Assembly: GCA_025617375.2 (NCBI GenBank)
Contig: JAMYGW020000004.1
Coordinates: 2,356,001 to 2,420,000, forward strand
Length of the DNA stretch: 64,000 nucleotides
Direction of reading: 5' to 3'
From: Acarospora socialis
Lineage: Eukaryota; Ascomycota; Lecanoromycetes; Acarosporales; Acarosporaceae
Shown one piece after another: positions 10,326-21,780 of this stretch. The position numbers and the translations under genes were made by a program. Within the stretch, counting starts at the first letter, position 1; the number at the start of each line of letters is the position of its first letter. The notes below the pieces were generated by a model that made no database searches, was not told the DNA's origin, and saw only the letters and a list, made by a program, of their open reading frames with translations.

Positions 10326-11552
10326 ATGCCTCTATATACTCGTGAAAGCAACCCGCTCCCGGCGACATCGAGGGCTAGTCCGCGGCGCGACCCCGCCAAC
10401 GAGTTTGATCAATGTGATGCGGAGCCGTACATTCTAAATTCATTCGGCGACACGTTGCAGACGGTCGACGACCTTTGGCGCCCTCCATATACCCTAAAGA
10501 CTTCGTTTCCCATCCCCTCTGCCAACATGCCTTCTCGTCCTGACAGCGGAGTACTCCCCCGAGTGGATATGGAAGCGCCTCCACCCAGCTATAGTGAACG
10601 GCCACTCCAGTCGCAAACGTTGCGAGTGAATGGACTGAGCGCAAGTCCAAAAGCGGTCCTGCGCGCTGGACGAAGTGAGTCTAGAGCGACGCAGAGTCCG
10701 ACCGATTGGATGAGTGAATCGGGAGGGAGCACACTCTCGAGAACATCGATGGACTCGACGGAGACGCCAGTGAAGATCGCGCGTCGAGCACGACCTGCCA
10801 GAAAACCGTTACCTCCATCGAAGAGATCGTCAGCTTCATCGGTGCCGACGATGGGGAATAAGGCGTCAAAGTCAGACGCAGTCGACCGTGATTCCAGTCG
10901 CAGCTTCTCGGCTCAACAGTCGTTCAACTCGTCACGCCTAGACAGTCGAGGTGCGACACCAGCTTCAACGTCCGCAACAGTCGCTAGCTTCGATTATACG
11001 GCACCAGGTTCCTTGTCTCTTCGCGAGGAGTTTGAACGTGGCATCCCCGACGCCATGACCTCACAGGAAGAGCACACCAGCTCAGTTCCAAACATCGCAG
11101 TCGCCCCGTCGGTACTTGCGCGCTCTCATTCGCGCGACAAATCGAACATCGCGCTGCACATCCTCAATTCGTTCCCGATGGCGCAAAATAGTAAGCACAA
11201 GAGCATAGACGCGTCAAAACAAAGCCTGAGCTCCAGCGCACACCCTCCTCCGTCTCCGCCGGCAGTACCTCTTCACACGAATGTTTGGACCTCTACCGCG
11301 GTGCCACCACTTACTCTGGCCCATCACCAGTGCTATCATTCGCATCGGACGATGCAGCTCTCGAGGAACGTCTATGCCCCAGTTCCTTGCATGACCTGTT
11401 ACGGGGAGGACAAAGAGCCGAGATGGAAGTGCAGCTGGTGCTGCTTGCGTATTTGTCGCCAGTGCCTCGTGTTGTTGGAGAACAGCAGGGAGAGGACGGT
11501 CTCAGACATACTTTGCAATCTCCGGAACAAGGCTGCCTATATTGGAGGATAG
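10326..11552 (+). CDS. Ser-rich protein with C-terminal Cys/His zinc-binding motif, unknown function
   Basis: A single 408-aa exon. The first ~320 residues are low-complexity (Ser, Pro, Arg) and look disordered, with several SP/TP phosphorylation-type sites and a PPPSY motif near residue 80. The C-terminus (about 325-385) is Cys/His-rich: HHQCYHSHRTMQ, PCMTCYGEDKEPRWKCSWC, then CLRICRQC. The spacing suggests a small two-metal zinc fold of RING/ZZ/C1-like size, but I cannot assign a named family. The long upstream intergenic region suggests an upstream 5' leader. The ATG at 10326 follows a stop closely, so this start is the only long option. Confidence 0.68.
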   Translation: MPLYTRESNPLPATSRASPRRDPANEFDQCDAEPYILNSFGDTLQTVDDLWRPPYTLKTSFPIPSANMPSRPDSGVLPRVDMEAPPPSYSERPLQSQTLRVNGLSASPKAVLRAGRSESRATQSPTDWMSESGGSTLSRTSMDSTETPVKIARRARPARKPLPPSKRSSASSVPTMGNKASKSDAVDRDSSRSFSAQQSFNSSRLDSRGATPASTSATVASFDYTAPGSLSLREEFERGIPDAMTSQEEHTSSVPNIAVAPSVLARSHSRDKSNIALHILNSFPMAQNSKHKSIDASKQSLSSSAHPPPSPPAVPLHTNVWTSTAVPPLTLAHHQCYHSHRTMQLSRNVYAPVPCMTCYGEDKEPRWKCSWCCLRICRQCLVLLENSRERTVSDILCNLRNKAAYIGG

Positions 11553-12385
11553 AGGTGGCTCATTGAGTGTGTCTTGAGGCCGAACCACAAAGGAATTGTT
11601 ATCGGCTACGGATTTGACAACGGACGATGAACATGTCGCTGTTATCACGTGGCCAGCTTGATATGATCGCGGAGAAATGACGAAATAAGAGACATCCTCT
11701 CCATTACCCACGCCAAGCACTCCGAGGTCATAAGAGAGAGATGTCACACATGCTGAGACCTTCCGTGTGAGGTTTCGCTGAAGCCTGTGAAGGACTGGAA
11801 GTCGATTTCGAACAGCCTGTTTGTCTGGTACGTCCCGAGGCCATATGGGTTGGTTCAGATTGCCATCTCAAGGAGTTCCTATGTCTAAGATACCCGTCAC
11901 AATCCAGTGATTCGGAGCTGTTTTGTTTTACTTGCGTGATGGCTCAAGTCAGCTACGTCGGGTACATTTTCCTTACGGAGTTTGAAAACAGGGTTGAGCG
12001 GTTGCAATGGTCCAGCCCGCGTGTAAGTGGGCTTTGAAGCGTTGGGTCCTATCTCCTCTCCAAGCAAGTTTCGTGTGGATCTCAGGGCGCTGCGACTTGA
12101 ATAATTGTCCATCCTTATCGGTCGAACCTGTCAAAGATAGTCATAAAGATCACATCGTATACTTGAATTCGCAATATCGTCATCATGAATGTTTTGTTAA
12201 CCTGGAACGAAGTACCAACGCACTTACCCTAACTGGGTGCTATGCTCCACGATGCATTCCGCTTCCCCTTTTCAAAATGCCCTCACTCGTCCCTCCCGCC
12301 CCGCATCCCTACCTGACATCAATTGACACCAAGAAAGAACCTCCAGACACCCGAAACTCCCACTCTGCCGCGAAATCTACATGAA
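11553..12385. other. Intergenic, no gene recognised
   Basis: This is the 3' flank of the zinc-binding protein gene. Short frames exist on both strands but none shows domain signal or a plausible start. Confidence 0.4.
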
Positions 12386-12754
12386 ATGGTCACCACACAA
12401 CCCGCCCACCGAAATCAAATAACCCTCCGCCTAGACTCCGCCTACCGCCAACTCCTCACCAACCTCTCCGGCGAACCCATCCCAACACTAACCCTCCCCC
12501 GCCACTCCACCCGCAGCGCCGTCGCCAAGCTCTTGGCCGAGCAGCTCGCCGACGACCAGACATCGGTGTGGATCCGACGTCCACCAACACCAATACCACC
12601 AGCACCACCAGGACAAGGTCCGCAACGCCTCGACCCAGCCGCAGACATGACGCTTGCAGCGCTCACCAAACCGATACTTGCAGCGCACAGAGAGCCGCTC
12701 CCGGCGGGGATGGATATACGATGGCTCGATTTGAGTTCTGGGCTTTGCAATTGA
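12386..12754 (+). CDS. Small hypothetical protein
   Basis: A 122-codon frame from an ATG at 12386 (MVTTQPAHRN). It has a mixed, globular-looking composition: NQITLRLDSAYRQLLTNL, then STRSAVAKLLAEQLADD, a Pro-rich linker and TLAALTKPILAAHREPL. There is no signal peptide or TM segment. I recognise no family. Composition is GC-rich like the real genes nearby, but a non-coding frame of this length is possible. Confidence 0.3.
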   Translation: MVTTQPAHRNQITLRLDSAYRQLLTNLSGEPIPTLTLPRHSTRSAVAKLLAEQLADDQTSVWIRRPPTPIPPAPPGQGPQRLDPAADMTLAALTKPILAAHREPLPAGMDIRWLDLSSGLCN

Positions 12755-13144
12755 GGTTATTTGCAAGCTATTCTCTTGATGCGATGGACGGCTCTAGTTT
12801 GGAGTATCGGCTTTCAGGGACCCTACTATATAACAGTCCATGGCTGAGCCCGTCCAAAGCTCTGGGACACCGACTCGCCCATCGTTTGCTTGGTCCTTGA
12901 GCTCATCAAGTCCGTGATCCTGAGCTGACAAACGCTCATCTTCATTTTCAGCTCAGGTCTGCAATACTGCCGTTGGTCCGGTCCCTCCCTTGGAACGGGT
13001 CGCCTCTGACAACGAAGCATAATCGTAGGCCCATATCTGGGCAATCACATACGGATCATCAATTTTGTCACCATGCAATCGTCTGCGGACAGAGTATATG
13101 ACGGAAGGTGTCAGACTCTGTACATCAGACAAACTTTGGTCCCA
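12755..13144. other. Convergent intergenic spacer
   Basis: The 3' flanks of the hypothetical frame and the EF-hand gene. Nothing recognised. Confidence 0.35.
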
Positions 13145-14034
13145 CTACTTGGGAGGTTCCTCTGCGCTGCTATTACTACCTCCAACAAGGGAGCCCACAA
13201 ACTCCTGATACCTAAACACCTCTCCTCTCTTCCCTCCCCCCTTGCCGAACGCCCTCCTCCCCGTGAAGCTTGCCATAGCCTTCTCGATCTCCTTTTCCGT
13301 CAGCGGCCTCTCCCCCGCCTCAGGGCTCGTATGCAACAACGCGTCCCTTAGCTCCGCGACATCGATCTGTCCACTATCGTCGTCATCGAACGCCGCAAAC
13401 GCGTTCAGCATTTCCTGCTGCGACGACAAGGGAGCCAGGAGGTTCGACAGCGTGTTCAAGAACGCCGGCATGCTGAGCGTTTGTTGCTGGCCCGGCGGGA
13501 AGAATTGCGACACGGCGGAGGATGTGGAGTCTTTGCCTAACCCGTACTTGTAATCAGAATCCCGTCCTTCACGACTTCACAAGAGTATGTACCGAGGTTG
13601 GTGAGCATGTCGACGACGTCGTCCCTTGTCACCTGCCCGTCGCTGTCCCGATCCAGAATCTGGAACCCCTCTCTCATCTCTTTGACTTGCGCTGGCGGCA
13701 GCCTGGCGAGCGCATCACCGGTAGGACCTCTTGCCGTCGTCATTGAGCTGCCGTTCGCGACATGGGTTCCGCGTGTCGGTGGCGTCGGTGGTTCTCGATG
13801 GGTGATCGATGGCGTAGGGCCTGCAGGGGTCCAAGGTCCGTCGTGACTGGTCGGTGTACTGCTATTATACAGTTTTGACGGTGATGTGATTGGAGTATGT
13901 GCTTTCGTCGGAGAAGGTGTAGGGGTGGTCGCGCGGACGGTGCTCGATGGTGAGGCAGGAGACTCGGGACGTCGGAAGGGGGAAGAGCGAGGGGATCCGA
14001 AGGATAGAGGAGATGGTTTGTAGGTCGATGACAT
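13145..14034 (-). CDS. EF-hand protein, myosin regulatory light chain/calmodulin-like
   Basis: Two exons, 14034-13593 and 13536-13145, with one 56-nt intron, giving 277 aa. The start MSSTYKPSP is chosen as the fungal-type N-terminus; an in-frame extension of 15 codons reaches an ATG at 14079. The N-terminal ~110 residues are Ser/Pro/Thr-rich with many SP/TP sites. The C-terminal half has an EF-hand with a canonical loop (DRDSDGQVTRDD) and a second one (DDDDSGQIDVAELRDAL). Pezizomycotina proteins of this form are usually annotated as EF-hand/myosin regulatory light chain-like. A role in Ca2+ sensing or actomyosin regulation is inferred; the EF-hands are certain. Confidence 0.82.
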
Positions 14035-14741
14035 GGACTGGAGGAGCGTTGATTTCATCAGTCCTTCCGCAATGGGCAATGGGGGATGATCCCACTCTGC
14101 CCCGAGTTCTGTTGACGTACCATATTGTCGGATTCTGCTTTCCTTAGACCATGGGACTATTCTTAGGTACTACGGCTGTGGTACTGGACTTTGAAGAAGA
14201 TGTTCAGACTGAAATAACTCACTGGAAGAATGTTCAAATGCAGATAGCTGTGAAATGGCTTTCTGGAGTGATATGCAGGTGGTAAACAAACAGCCGTCCC
14301 TTGCACCCACCAGCACAACACATGACAAGACGCTAATGCGGGAAGGGTGATAACGTTACGTCAAAGTTTACGGGACACGGTAAAGTGCCTGACGATCACC
14401 GATATGGTTAGAGAATTCCCGACACAGGGTTAACTCCATGCCTTAGTCGAGTAAGGTACGAGTACGACAAGGGTCGAAGACAGCAGCGCTGTCGAACGGG
14501 TGCTGGATACCTATAATGCCACGATAATGGATGTGGGCGCATAATCATTGGTAAGAAATCCGTCGTGTTGTGAGACAAGCTCGTCGCTATACTAGAGTAA
14601 TAGTCGAGCCATTGAGCGACAGTCGAACGAACAGCTAACCTTCTCCTATCCGCAGTCTTTTGCGTTGTTTCGTTTCGTGATACCCCCTCCCGCATGGTTC
14701 GTCTCAACCTTTAGGCGCACGGTATCAGATTTGTTCGAAAG
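14035..14741. promoter_or_regulatory. Divergent promoter, EF-hand gene / Afi1 gene
   Basis: About 700 bp shared by two divergent genes; it should hold both 5' leaders. I see no extra reading frame of note. Confidence 0.45.
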
Positions 14742-17312
14742 ATGGCAACTACGACGACTCTTCCTCATCGACCGCCGACGAATGGCACGACCGCCAGCGC
14801 CAATAGCCACATAACTCGTCGCACTTCGTTCTCATCCATTCCCTCCTTCGGTAGTACCTCCTCGAAAACGCTCCTCAATGGCAGTCCCTCAAGGGCCGTA
14901 CAACCTCCTCCCAAGCGCAACTCAGCCAGCAGCTCTCGGATACCCTCAAGCTCAACCTCCAACTCGAATCCTGCTGTTGGAGGCCAAGGCAAGCAAAGCC
15001 CGCCAAAGCTACGGTCCCAGTACCCTCTTCAGGGCGCGGAGAGACATGTGGAATACATTCTTGTGGCCTCCTTCCACGTGGACCGTGGACCGATCATGGA
15101 ACACCAGTACCCGGGTGCAATCAGTGGGGACGAGCATATGCTGGCGGAGCTGATGCTGCCAGATCAGGCGCATGTTCGAAATCAGGATTGGACAATATTC
15201 TTCTTGCATAAGGATACCAGTGGGGACGAGGAAGGTGGTGATGGTAGCGCCAAAGCCAACGGGCTGAAAGGACGGCGGAAGAGTAAGGATATATCCGACA
15301 GAAGCTCAAGTAAGAACGGCGCTGCAGGCAGTGACCAAGAAGGCAACGATAACGACACGGAAAGTGATGAAGACGAGAATGTGGAAGAGGTAGAGGAAGC
15401 TGAAGGAGGAGAAGGACCACCGTTGATATATGTGCTAAATCTAGTTAATACAAAGCAAGATACAACAGCCAAGAGGTGTGTCTACCAGTAGATATTTCTT
15501 CGAGAAGGACCCTAGACTGATTTGAATACAACAGGGGTGCAATAGTGAAAGCCATGGCAGTGTGTACGAGACATTCATTTCTTCATATATATAAGGTATG
15601 TTTAGACAGGCGCAGCAAACCTGTACCTTCGTCCGAGGACACTAACGCAGCGACAGCCCTTGCTCCTCCTTGCGCTCGAGGCGTACTTCAAATCACCCCA
15701 CCCCGAAACTTTAGAGATGCTATATAATGCTGTTAATTCCATGGACCTTTCTTTGATGCCTCGTCTGTCGATTCTCGAGCGCCACATTCTACAAGCTAGC
15801 GATACGAAAGACATGTTTGTTGAAAAATTCGAGCAAATGATCCAGCAGCGCATGACCGCAGACACCGACTCCAACCCAGCCTCCCGTCCAGACTCGCCTT
15901 CCAAGTCCACTACCGACCTCACCCTGACCAACTCTCGATATACTATTCCTCGTGACACTCATGAGTTCGAATCACGGGTATACTACAACGGCATACCGAT
16001 CCCTATAAAAGTCCCTACCGCCATCTCTCCCGAAACAGTTGGGGACTTTTCGCTCATCAAGCTCATCCAAGCGTTTTCGATCCCTCACGCATCCTCCCCA
16101 CAGCCGTTCATGCTTCATTCACATCTAACCACTGGTGGCGCTTACACACATCCGATCATTGTGCTTGTGAACGCCATGCTCACGCAGAAGCGAGTCATGT
16201 TCCTCGGCCACAACCGTCCTTCGGGCGAGGTTGCCGAAGCTGTACTCGCAGCTTGCGCATTGGTCTCTGGCGGCATCCTGCGCGGTTTTACGCGTCATGC
16301 CTTTCCGTACACCGACCTGACCAAGATTGATGACTTGCTTAGGGTTCCAGGCTTCATCGCTGGCGTTACGAACCCAGCTTTTGCGAATCATCCGGAATGG
16401 TGGGATCTTTTATGTGATATTCCCACGGGGAGGATGAAGATTAGCAATCGCATTGATCCTGCGCCTGTCACGGATGGTCTTGTGTATTTCCAGCAACAAA
16501 ACCCCTCATACGCAAATGGACTCGTAGGTGCCCCAATGCCAATGACAGGATTGGCGGACCCCACAGGAGATCAGGCGTTTATGGATGACGTCCTCCGAAG
16601 CATCGCCAGTCGCCATGGTGAGAACGTGATCAGGGCCAAGTGGCGAGATTACATCATCAAGTTCACCCGGATCGCTGCTGCGTTTGAGGAATCGGTGTAT
16701 GGAGCCTCTGCGCTCTATATCGGCGGTGAGGAAGCGGACGCTGGTTATGCAGGCGTGTCCGGACACGGCTACGTATGGGGTGACGAAACGACGAGACAGA
16801 GAGAACTAGGTGGGAATGTGAGCAGAATCGAAGGATGGAGAAATACCAGAAGCTATTATAGCTTCATTCAAGACCTTGCTCACCTTTACACCTCTCGACC
16901 CATCTCCGCCATTGACCTCCACCACCAGCACGATCGCCTACGGAGTCAAAAGTTATCACATGCCGACTCTGCGGCGATTTATCTCGCCTTCTCTTCTTCA
17001 ATACGTTCATACGCGGAGATCTGTCAGCTTCTGACCGTGACGCCCGAGTCGCATGCCGGTCTATTCTACATTTCCCTGGGCCTTTTCCATCCCAGAGGCG
17101 ATGTGCGACAGGCAACGGTCGCACTGTTGGAACGGGTCAGGGAGCACGAAGCCGGTCGACACTTCTGGGCGCAATTGGGGCGGTTCGCTAAGTTGGCGTT
17201 CTTTCGGGTCAAAAGGGAGGCTGAAGCCAGCACCGCCCAGAATGATGACAGTCCTGTCGATCGGGCTGATGGTATTGACGCTAGGGTGAGAGGACTCGGG
17301 AGAGTGAGCTGA
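14742..17312 (+). CDS. Afi1/MesA-type DENN/SPA-domain polarity protein
   Basis: Three exons, 14742-15475, 15535-15595 and 15657-17312; 816 aa. A Ser/Thr-rich N-terminus leads into an Afi1 N-terminal (uDENN-like) domain: [23 protein letters not shown], interrupted by a long acidic Ser/Asp/Glu insert (about residues 160-230), then [14 protein letters not shown]. The second exon encodes [17 protein letters not shown]; the third holds the SPA/cDENN part ([55 protein letters not shown]). In yeast Afi1 binds the GTPase Arf3; Aspergillus MesA is needed for stable hyphal polarity. Function by homology: membrane-bound polarity scaffold. Introns are 59 and 61 nt. Confidence 0.87.
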
Positions 17313-20300
17313 TCAGACAGTATGTCAGAAATGCACAACAAGGTCTGCCATGACCCGAGAGGTAGCTCAAAAGCCGAACTGGGGTCCAAACAACAGCAGA
17401 CCCAGAACCCGCAGACCTTACTCCTGGCCTTAGAGCCAGGGCGGACGGCTCTTGTTCATGTCTTATGGATGTACCATTGGCATGTGCATCTACGAATCTA
17501 TGATGTGCAACCGTTGTCGCGTCACTCAACCTAGTGAGGTGCAGCAACGGCCAGGGCGAGAAGCCAGTCGAAGAGCATTCAAGAACATCGTGCTATTGAT
17601 GCTACTGGCCCTGCATCAGCTGTCATGGATGTAGATTCGGCTCTTCCGACTCTCCCGCCACCGGGAAGCCTTTACATTGCTTCCATCATCTAACCGAGAA
17701 AAGCCCTACGAAGGGTCTACGGGTTATCTAGCTTTTCTTCTATTGTCGCGCGACAAAGTCGTCGCCCCCTCGTACCGCGATGCCTATCCTTCAATCATCC
17801 ATCGGCCTGCACCATGGTACCAGTACCGGCGTGGTGGATTCATGTCGGCGGGGATTCCGGGCTCCCCGACTGGGACTGATTTCGCCCCTCTCAGAGCAGC
17901 TCATGGCCAAATTCGTCAATAGGAGAGACTACTGCTACACTAAAAGCTGACACTGTTTTCGGAGGATTCTACAATCTCCCCGCTGGCCCGTATTCTCCCG
18001 AAAGCACGGTATCCAGAACCCACAGTCATCCCCAGCTTAGGACCGCGTAACGCGAACAGTGTAAACGAGCCATCCCCACCCGACGTCACAATCGTGGAAG
18101 ACCGGAAGGTAACGTTCAAGGCCATTCCGAACCGTCTGGACCCGGCTCCGGACCTCTCTATGAATAAGAACCTTAACACTAGCTGTCGGAATGATCACCG
18201 CTCTGATTCTGGTCGGTACTCCACGCAGGCACCATAGTCGCACGAGAGCGAAAGTGGGACAACAATAAGCGGGTTACCCGTCGATAGCGCACCTCGCTGC
18301 AGGCGCGATCCTGGTGGCTTGCGGGGCTTTTGTTTTTGGCGTTAATGGCTTCCTTCTTTCTTCTGAGAAAGGAGAATGGGCGTTATTGAGTTTCGGAGGG
18401 GGGAGGGAAAAGAGGTGTCGGAAAAGGGATCGTGAATGCGAGATCGGGGTAAGTAGCTCACCTCAAGGTTTACATTACGGACGAAGTGCAAAAGTAATGT
18501 ATACCTACAGGAGGTCGAGTCGTTGTGTGTACGAGTAGATAGATAGATAATGGTATAAAAGTGATCATCTACAAACATGAAAGGAGGGTGGGGGGAGAGT
18601 GACACGGTATCAAGTCCTTGTGTCAGGGTGTGTAGAACTGCTGCTGCAAGGGACTGTACCACCGTGTGAGATTGCCTTATGCCCTGCGAGCAAGGTTCCA
18701 GCCCTTTGATGCGAAAATCCGTTTGTCGATGCTGTATCTCTGTAACATATCTTCCGCTTTCTGCTTCCGCGAGCGTGAAGACTAATCTCGCACATTATTC
18801 ACTCCGTGCCCATTTACCGAGGGAGTTCGTCTGCTCTTGCAGATAAGTTTGCCTTGACCGCACCTATTGTACCTAGGATCCATTTGCGGCTTCTTCTCGG
18901 GTTATAATAGGTAGTTGATTTCATCCTTGTATGGAGTGGTTGTATGTGGAAATTACGTTGGATCTACAATTCTAGGGTTCTTGTATCTCGTTCTCATAAT
19001 GACGGGAGTTATCATTACTATCACCCTAGAGTTAGGTAGAGTAGCTCCGTACGAGTACTCCGTACAACCAAAACCGGTCGCGGATCTCGCTTCTCTTTTC
19101 TTTTCTTTGTCTCGCGCTCTCGGTACTGCGCCAAAGTCTATATCCAAAGGCAGAGGAGACGAACTGTTTCAAAGGATACCGTTTACATGTACATACATAC
19201 ATGAATGAGTTGAAGTCCTGAATAATATATCATGTACGAGTACCTGTACTGTACTGATACGTACGTACAGGTATCTGTCCTTCTCCCTCTTTATTCGCAT
19301 CGCATTGTTCTTGAGATGAAGGTACACTGTAAGCACTTACAGCTAGTAGTCGTAGTATTGCTATTAACCTCCATTCAACCTGCAGCACAAGCTGTTTGCG
19401 GCACAGACTTCTACCTTTGACTTGACCAATATTGATGGGTGCATAGACTACCAATTTGTCCATGCGCCTTCCGATGGCTTTCTATGCACACCTAAGACTG
19501 GAAGTTGGGAATAGAAAACTTGGGGGCCCTTTCCCATCTACCAGGCCATTGAGCGCGGGGGAGGATATTTGTGTCTCTTAGTCGATGTGGCTTGCCGAGA
19601 AGAGGACCTCACTACTGCAGCCTTTTTTCTCTCCTTCACTGCCTTGCCTTACAAGTGCTTGAAGCCTATGCAGGACGAGGTCTAGTAACAACGATGGTTA
19701 CCTCGCACCCGGGCTGTGCGCCGCGTGCAATCAGCCATTACTACTTACCATCCCTGTCGGAGGATACCCTGGATGCGTCCTAATAATAAGGGACGACAGG
19801 CACACCTCCAAAAACAACTACACCCACATTTAATGATTATTATTATTATTGACCTCAGCCATCCATCACTCATCCCACCCCCATCTTTCTCCCCCCCCTC
19901 CTCCGTGCTGTGCAACGGCTGTACATATTCAACAAATACATACATCAGTCATTCGTTCAATCAATTGCTTCCAATTGCTTTCATCTGATTTGGTTGTTGT
20001 TCAATCGTTCCGTTTCCGGCGACCAGAGAGAAAGAAGACAGATACAGCTAATCTATACTTAATCATCACGACCAACTCTTGTCACTCGCTTGATGGATGG
20101 TTGATTGTTCTAGTCGCAACCGGCAGGAAGCTGAATTGACCTCGAGATAACAAGGGTCTGGATTGTTCAGAAGATATCGTTTGCACTGCCTCCTTTATTC
20201 ACAGCTCTCGATCAATAGGAAAGAGGTGGGAAGCACTGTTGTGCGGAGGACAGAGACTTTTGAAAGGACCGATGTCCTACACACCCACCTGATTGCCAGC

Positions 20301-20375
20301 GAAAGAATTCAACTACTTGGAGGGTGCGGCACCCCGCCGGAACATGTTCGACCTTCGACAAAAACCACCTCGACC
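17313..20375. other. 3-kb intergenic region, no supported gene
   Basis: Only short frames occur. One at 19316-19420 (34 codons) reads like a secretion signal (LQLVVVVLLLTSIQPAAQA) followed by eight to nine residues and a stop; I do not call it a gene. The stretch probably holds the long promoter and 5' leader of the DUF7729 gene; CT-rich tracts lie near 19880-19905. Confidence 0.35.
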
Positions 20376-21780
20376 ATGACAGCAATGTTCGACTCTCGGA
20401 GATCCATCAGCGCCTCGTCCGAAGCCATGTGCTCCCAGGACCGGACACCTACCTTGTCACCGTCACACCGTACACGACCTCGGCCGGGACGACGGCGACC
20501 CAGTCGCAAGCTCGCATGTCGCCGAAGCACGATCCCACTCATAGTCCCATACTCGATCCTACTCTTCCTGTCCTTGCTATGTACAACAACGTCGGCGTTC
20601 GCGGCGGGAAGCGGCCTTCGAGAAGCAGAGAGATCGACGCTTGCGCAGATGGCCCGAAGAGGGGAGATCCTCGTCGATCGTCGACCGGCACCGGCATCGG
20701 GACCACGTGTAGATCTCCATCGGCGACAAGCCGGCGATCCCTCCGGCTCGTCTAGTCTTGTGTTATCGACATCTACAGCGTCGGTATCGGTATCAACCTT
20801 GATGGCAACGACCCTGTCGTCAACGACCGGGTCACCGTCGAGTAGCGCGACAACGACGCCGTCGTCGACGACCGAATCGTCGATAACCGTGGCCAGTTCC
20901 ACGCCTTACTCCCCCTTACCCAGTCCATTCGATACCAGCCTCGGGAATAATTTCACCAATCCCAGTTGCCCTACTTTCTTCCAATCTTTTCTGAGTAACA
21001 GCACCTTCAAGTCATGTCTTCCATTCAGCCTCCTTCTACAGGTATGATCCTCCTGGTGTCACAGTTAGCAGCGTTTACTCACACTCGACCAGAACTCCAA
21101 CTCGTTCTTCACGGCCTCGAAATCGGTCCTCCGAATCACCCAAACCCTCGACGCCACCTGCAACGTCGCCCTGGCCACATGCAGCAACCTGATGAACGCG
21201 TTCGCCGTGCAGATCCGGCAAGACAGCAACTGCGGCCAAGACTACCGGAACCAGAACCCGATCGTCATGCAAGCGTACGACGGACTGGTCGGTTATGAAC
21301 CGCTCTATCACGCCGGCTGCCTAAAAGACTCGACGGGAAACTACTGTACGCTTCCCCCTCCCCTGATCTCATCTCGCCCCTTACCCCACAAACCCCACCA
21401 TTCAATGAGGTACTAACACACCTCCCTTCAAACCTGCAGGCTTCGCCGACGCCATCACCAACACCTCTTCGCCCTCGGACTCCTACATCTACTACCTCCC
21501 CCTCGGCATCAACCTGCCCGGCGGCGTGCGCCCCACCTGCAGCGAATGCCTCAACCGCACCATGTCCATCTTCGCCACCGCCGCCTCCAACAAATCCCAG
21601 CCCATCAGCGGCGATTACGTCGCCGCGGCTCAGCAGATCGACATGGGCTGCGGGCCCAACTTCGTCAGCGCCGCCATTCCCCCGCCGCATTCGCTTGCTG
21701 GTGGGAAGATCGTCCCGCCGTCGGTGGGTGTGAGTGCGTTGGTGGCGGTGCTCGTGCTGGTTGTGGGGTTTATACGTTGA
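20376..21780 (+). CDS. DUF7729-family membrane/GPI-anchored surface protein
   Basis: Three exons, 20376-21041, 21093-21345 and 21440-21780; 419 aa. An Arg-rich N-terminus precedes a hydrophobic segment (LIVPYSILLFLSLLCTTTSA, about residues 50-70; signal or anchor). A Ser/Thr-rich, probably O-glycosylated stretch follows, then a Cys-containing domain: FFQSFLSNSTFKSCLPFSLL, RITQTLDATCNVALATCSNL, NCGQDY, GLVGYEPLYHAGCL, SDSYIYYLPLGINLP, CSECLNRTM and DMGCGPNF. It ends with a hydrophobic tail (VGVSALVAVLVLVVGFIR) suggesting GPI or C-terminal anchoring. The domain is conserved in ascomycetes but has no known activity. Introns are 51 and 94 nt. Confidence 0.8.
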
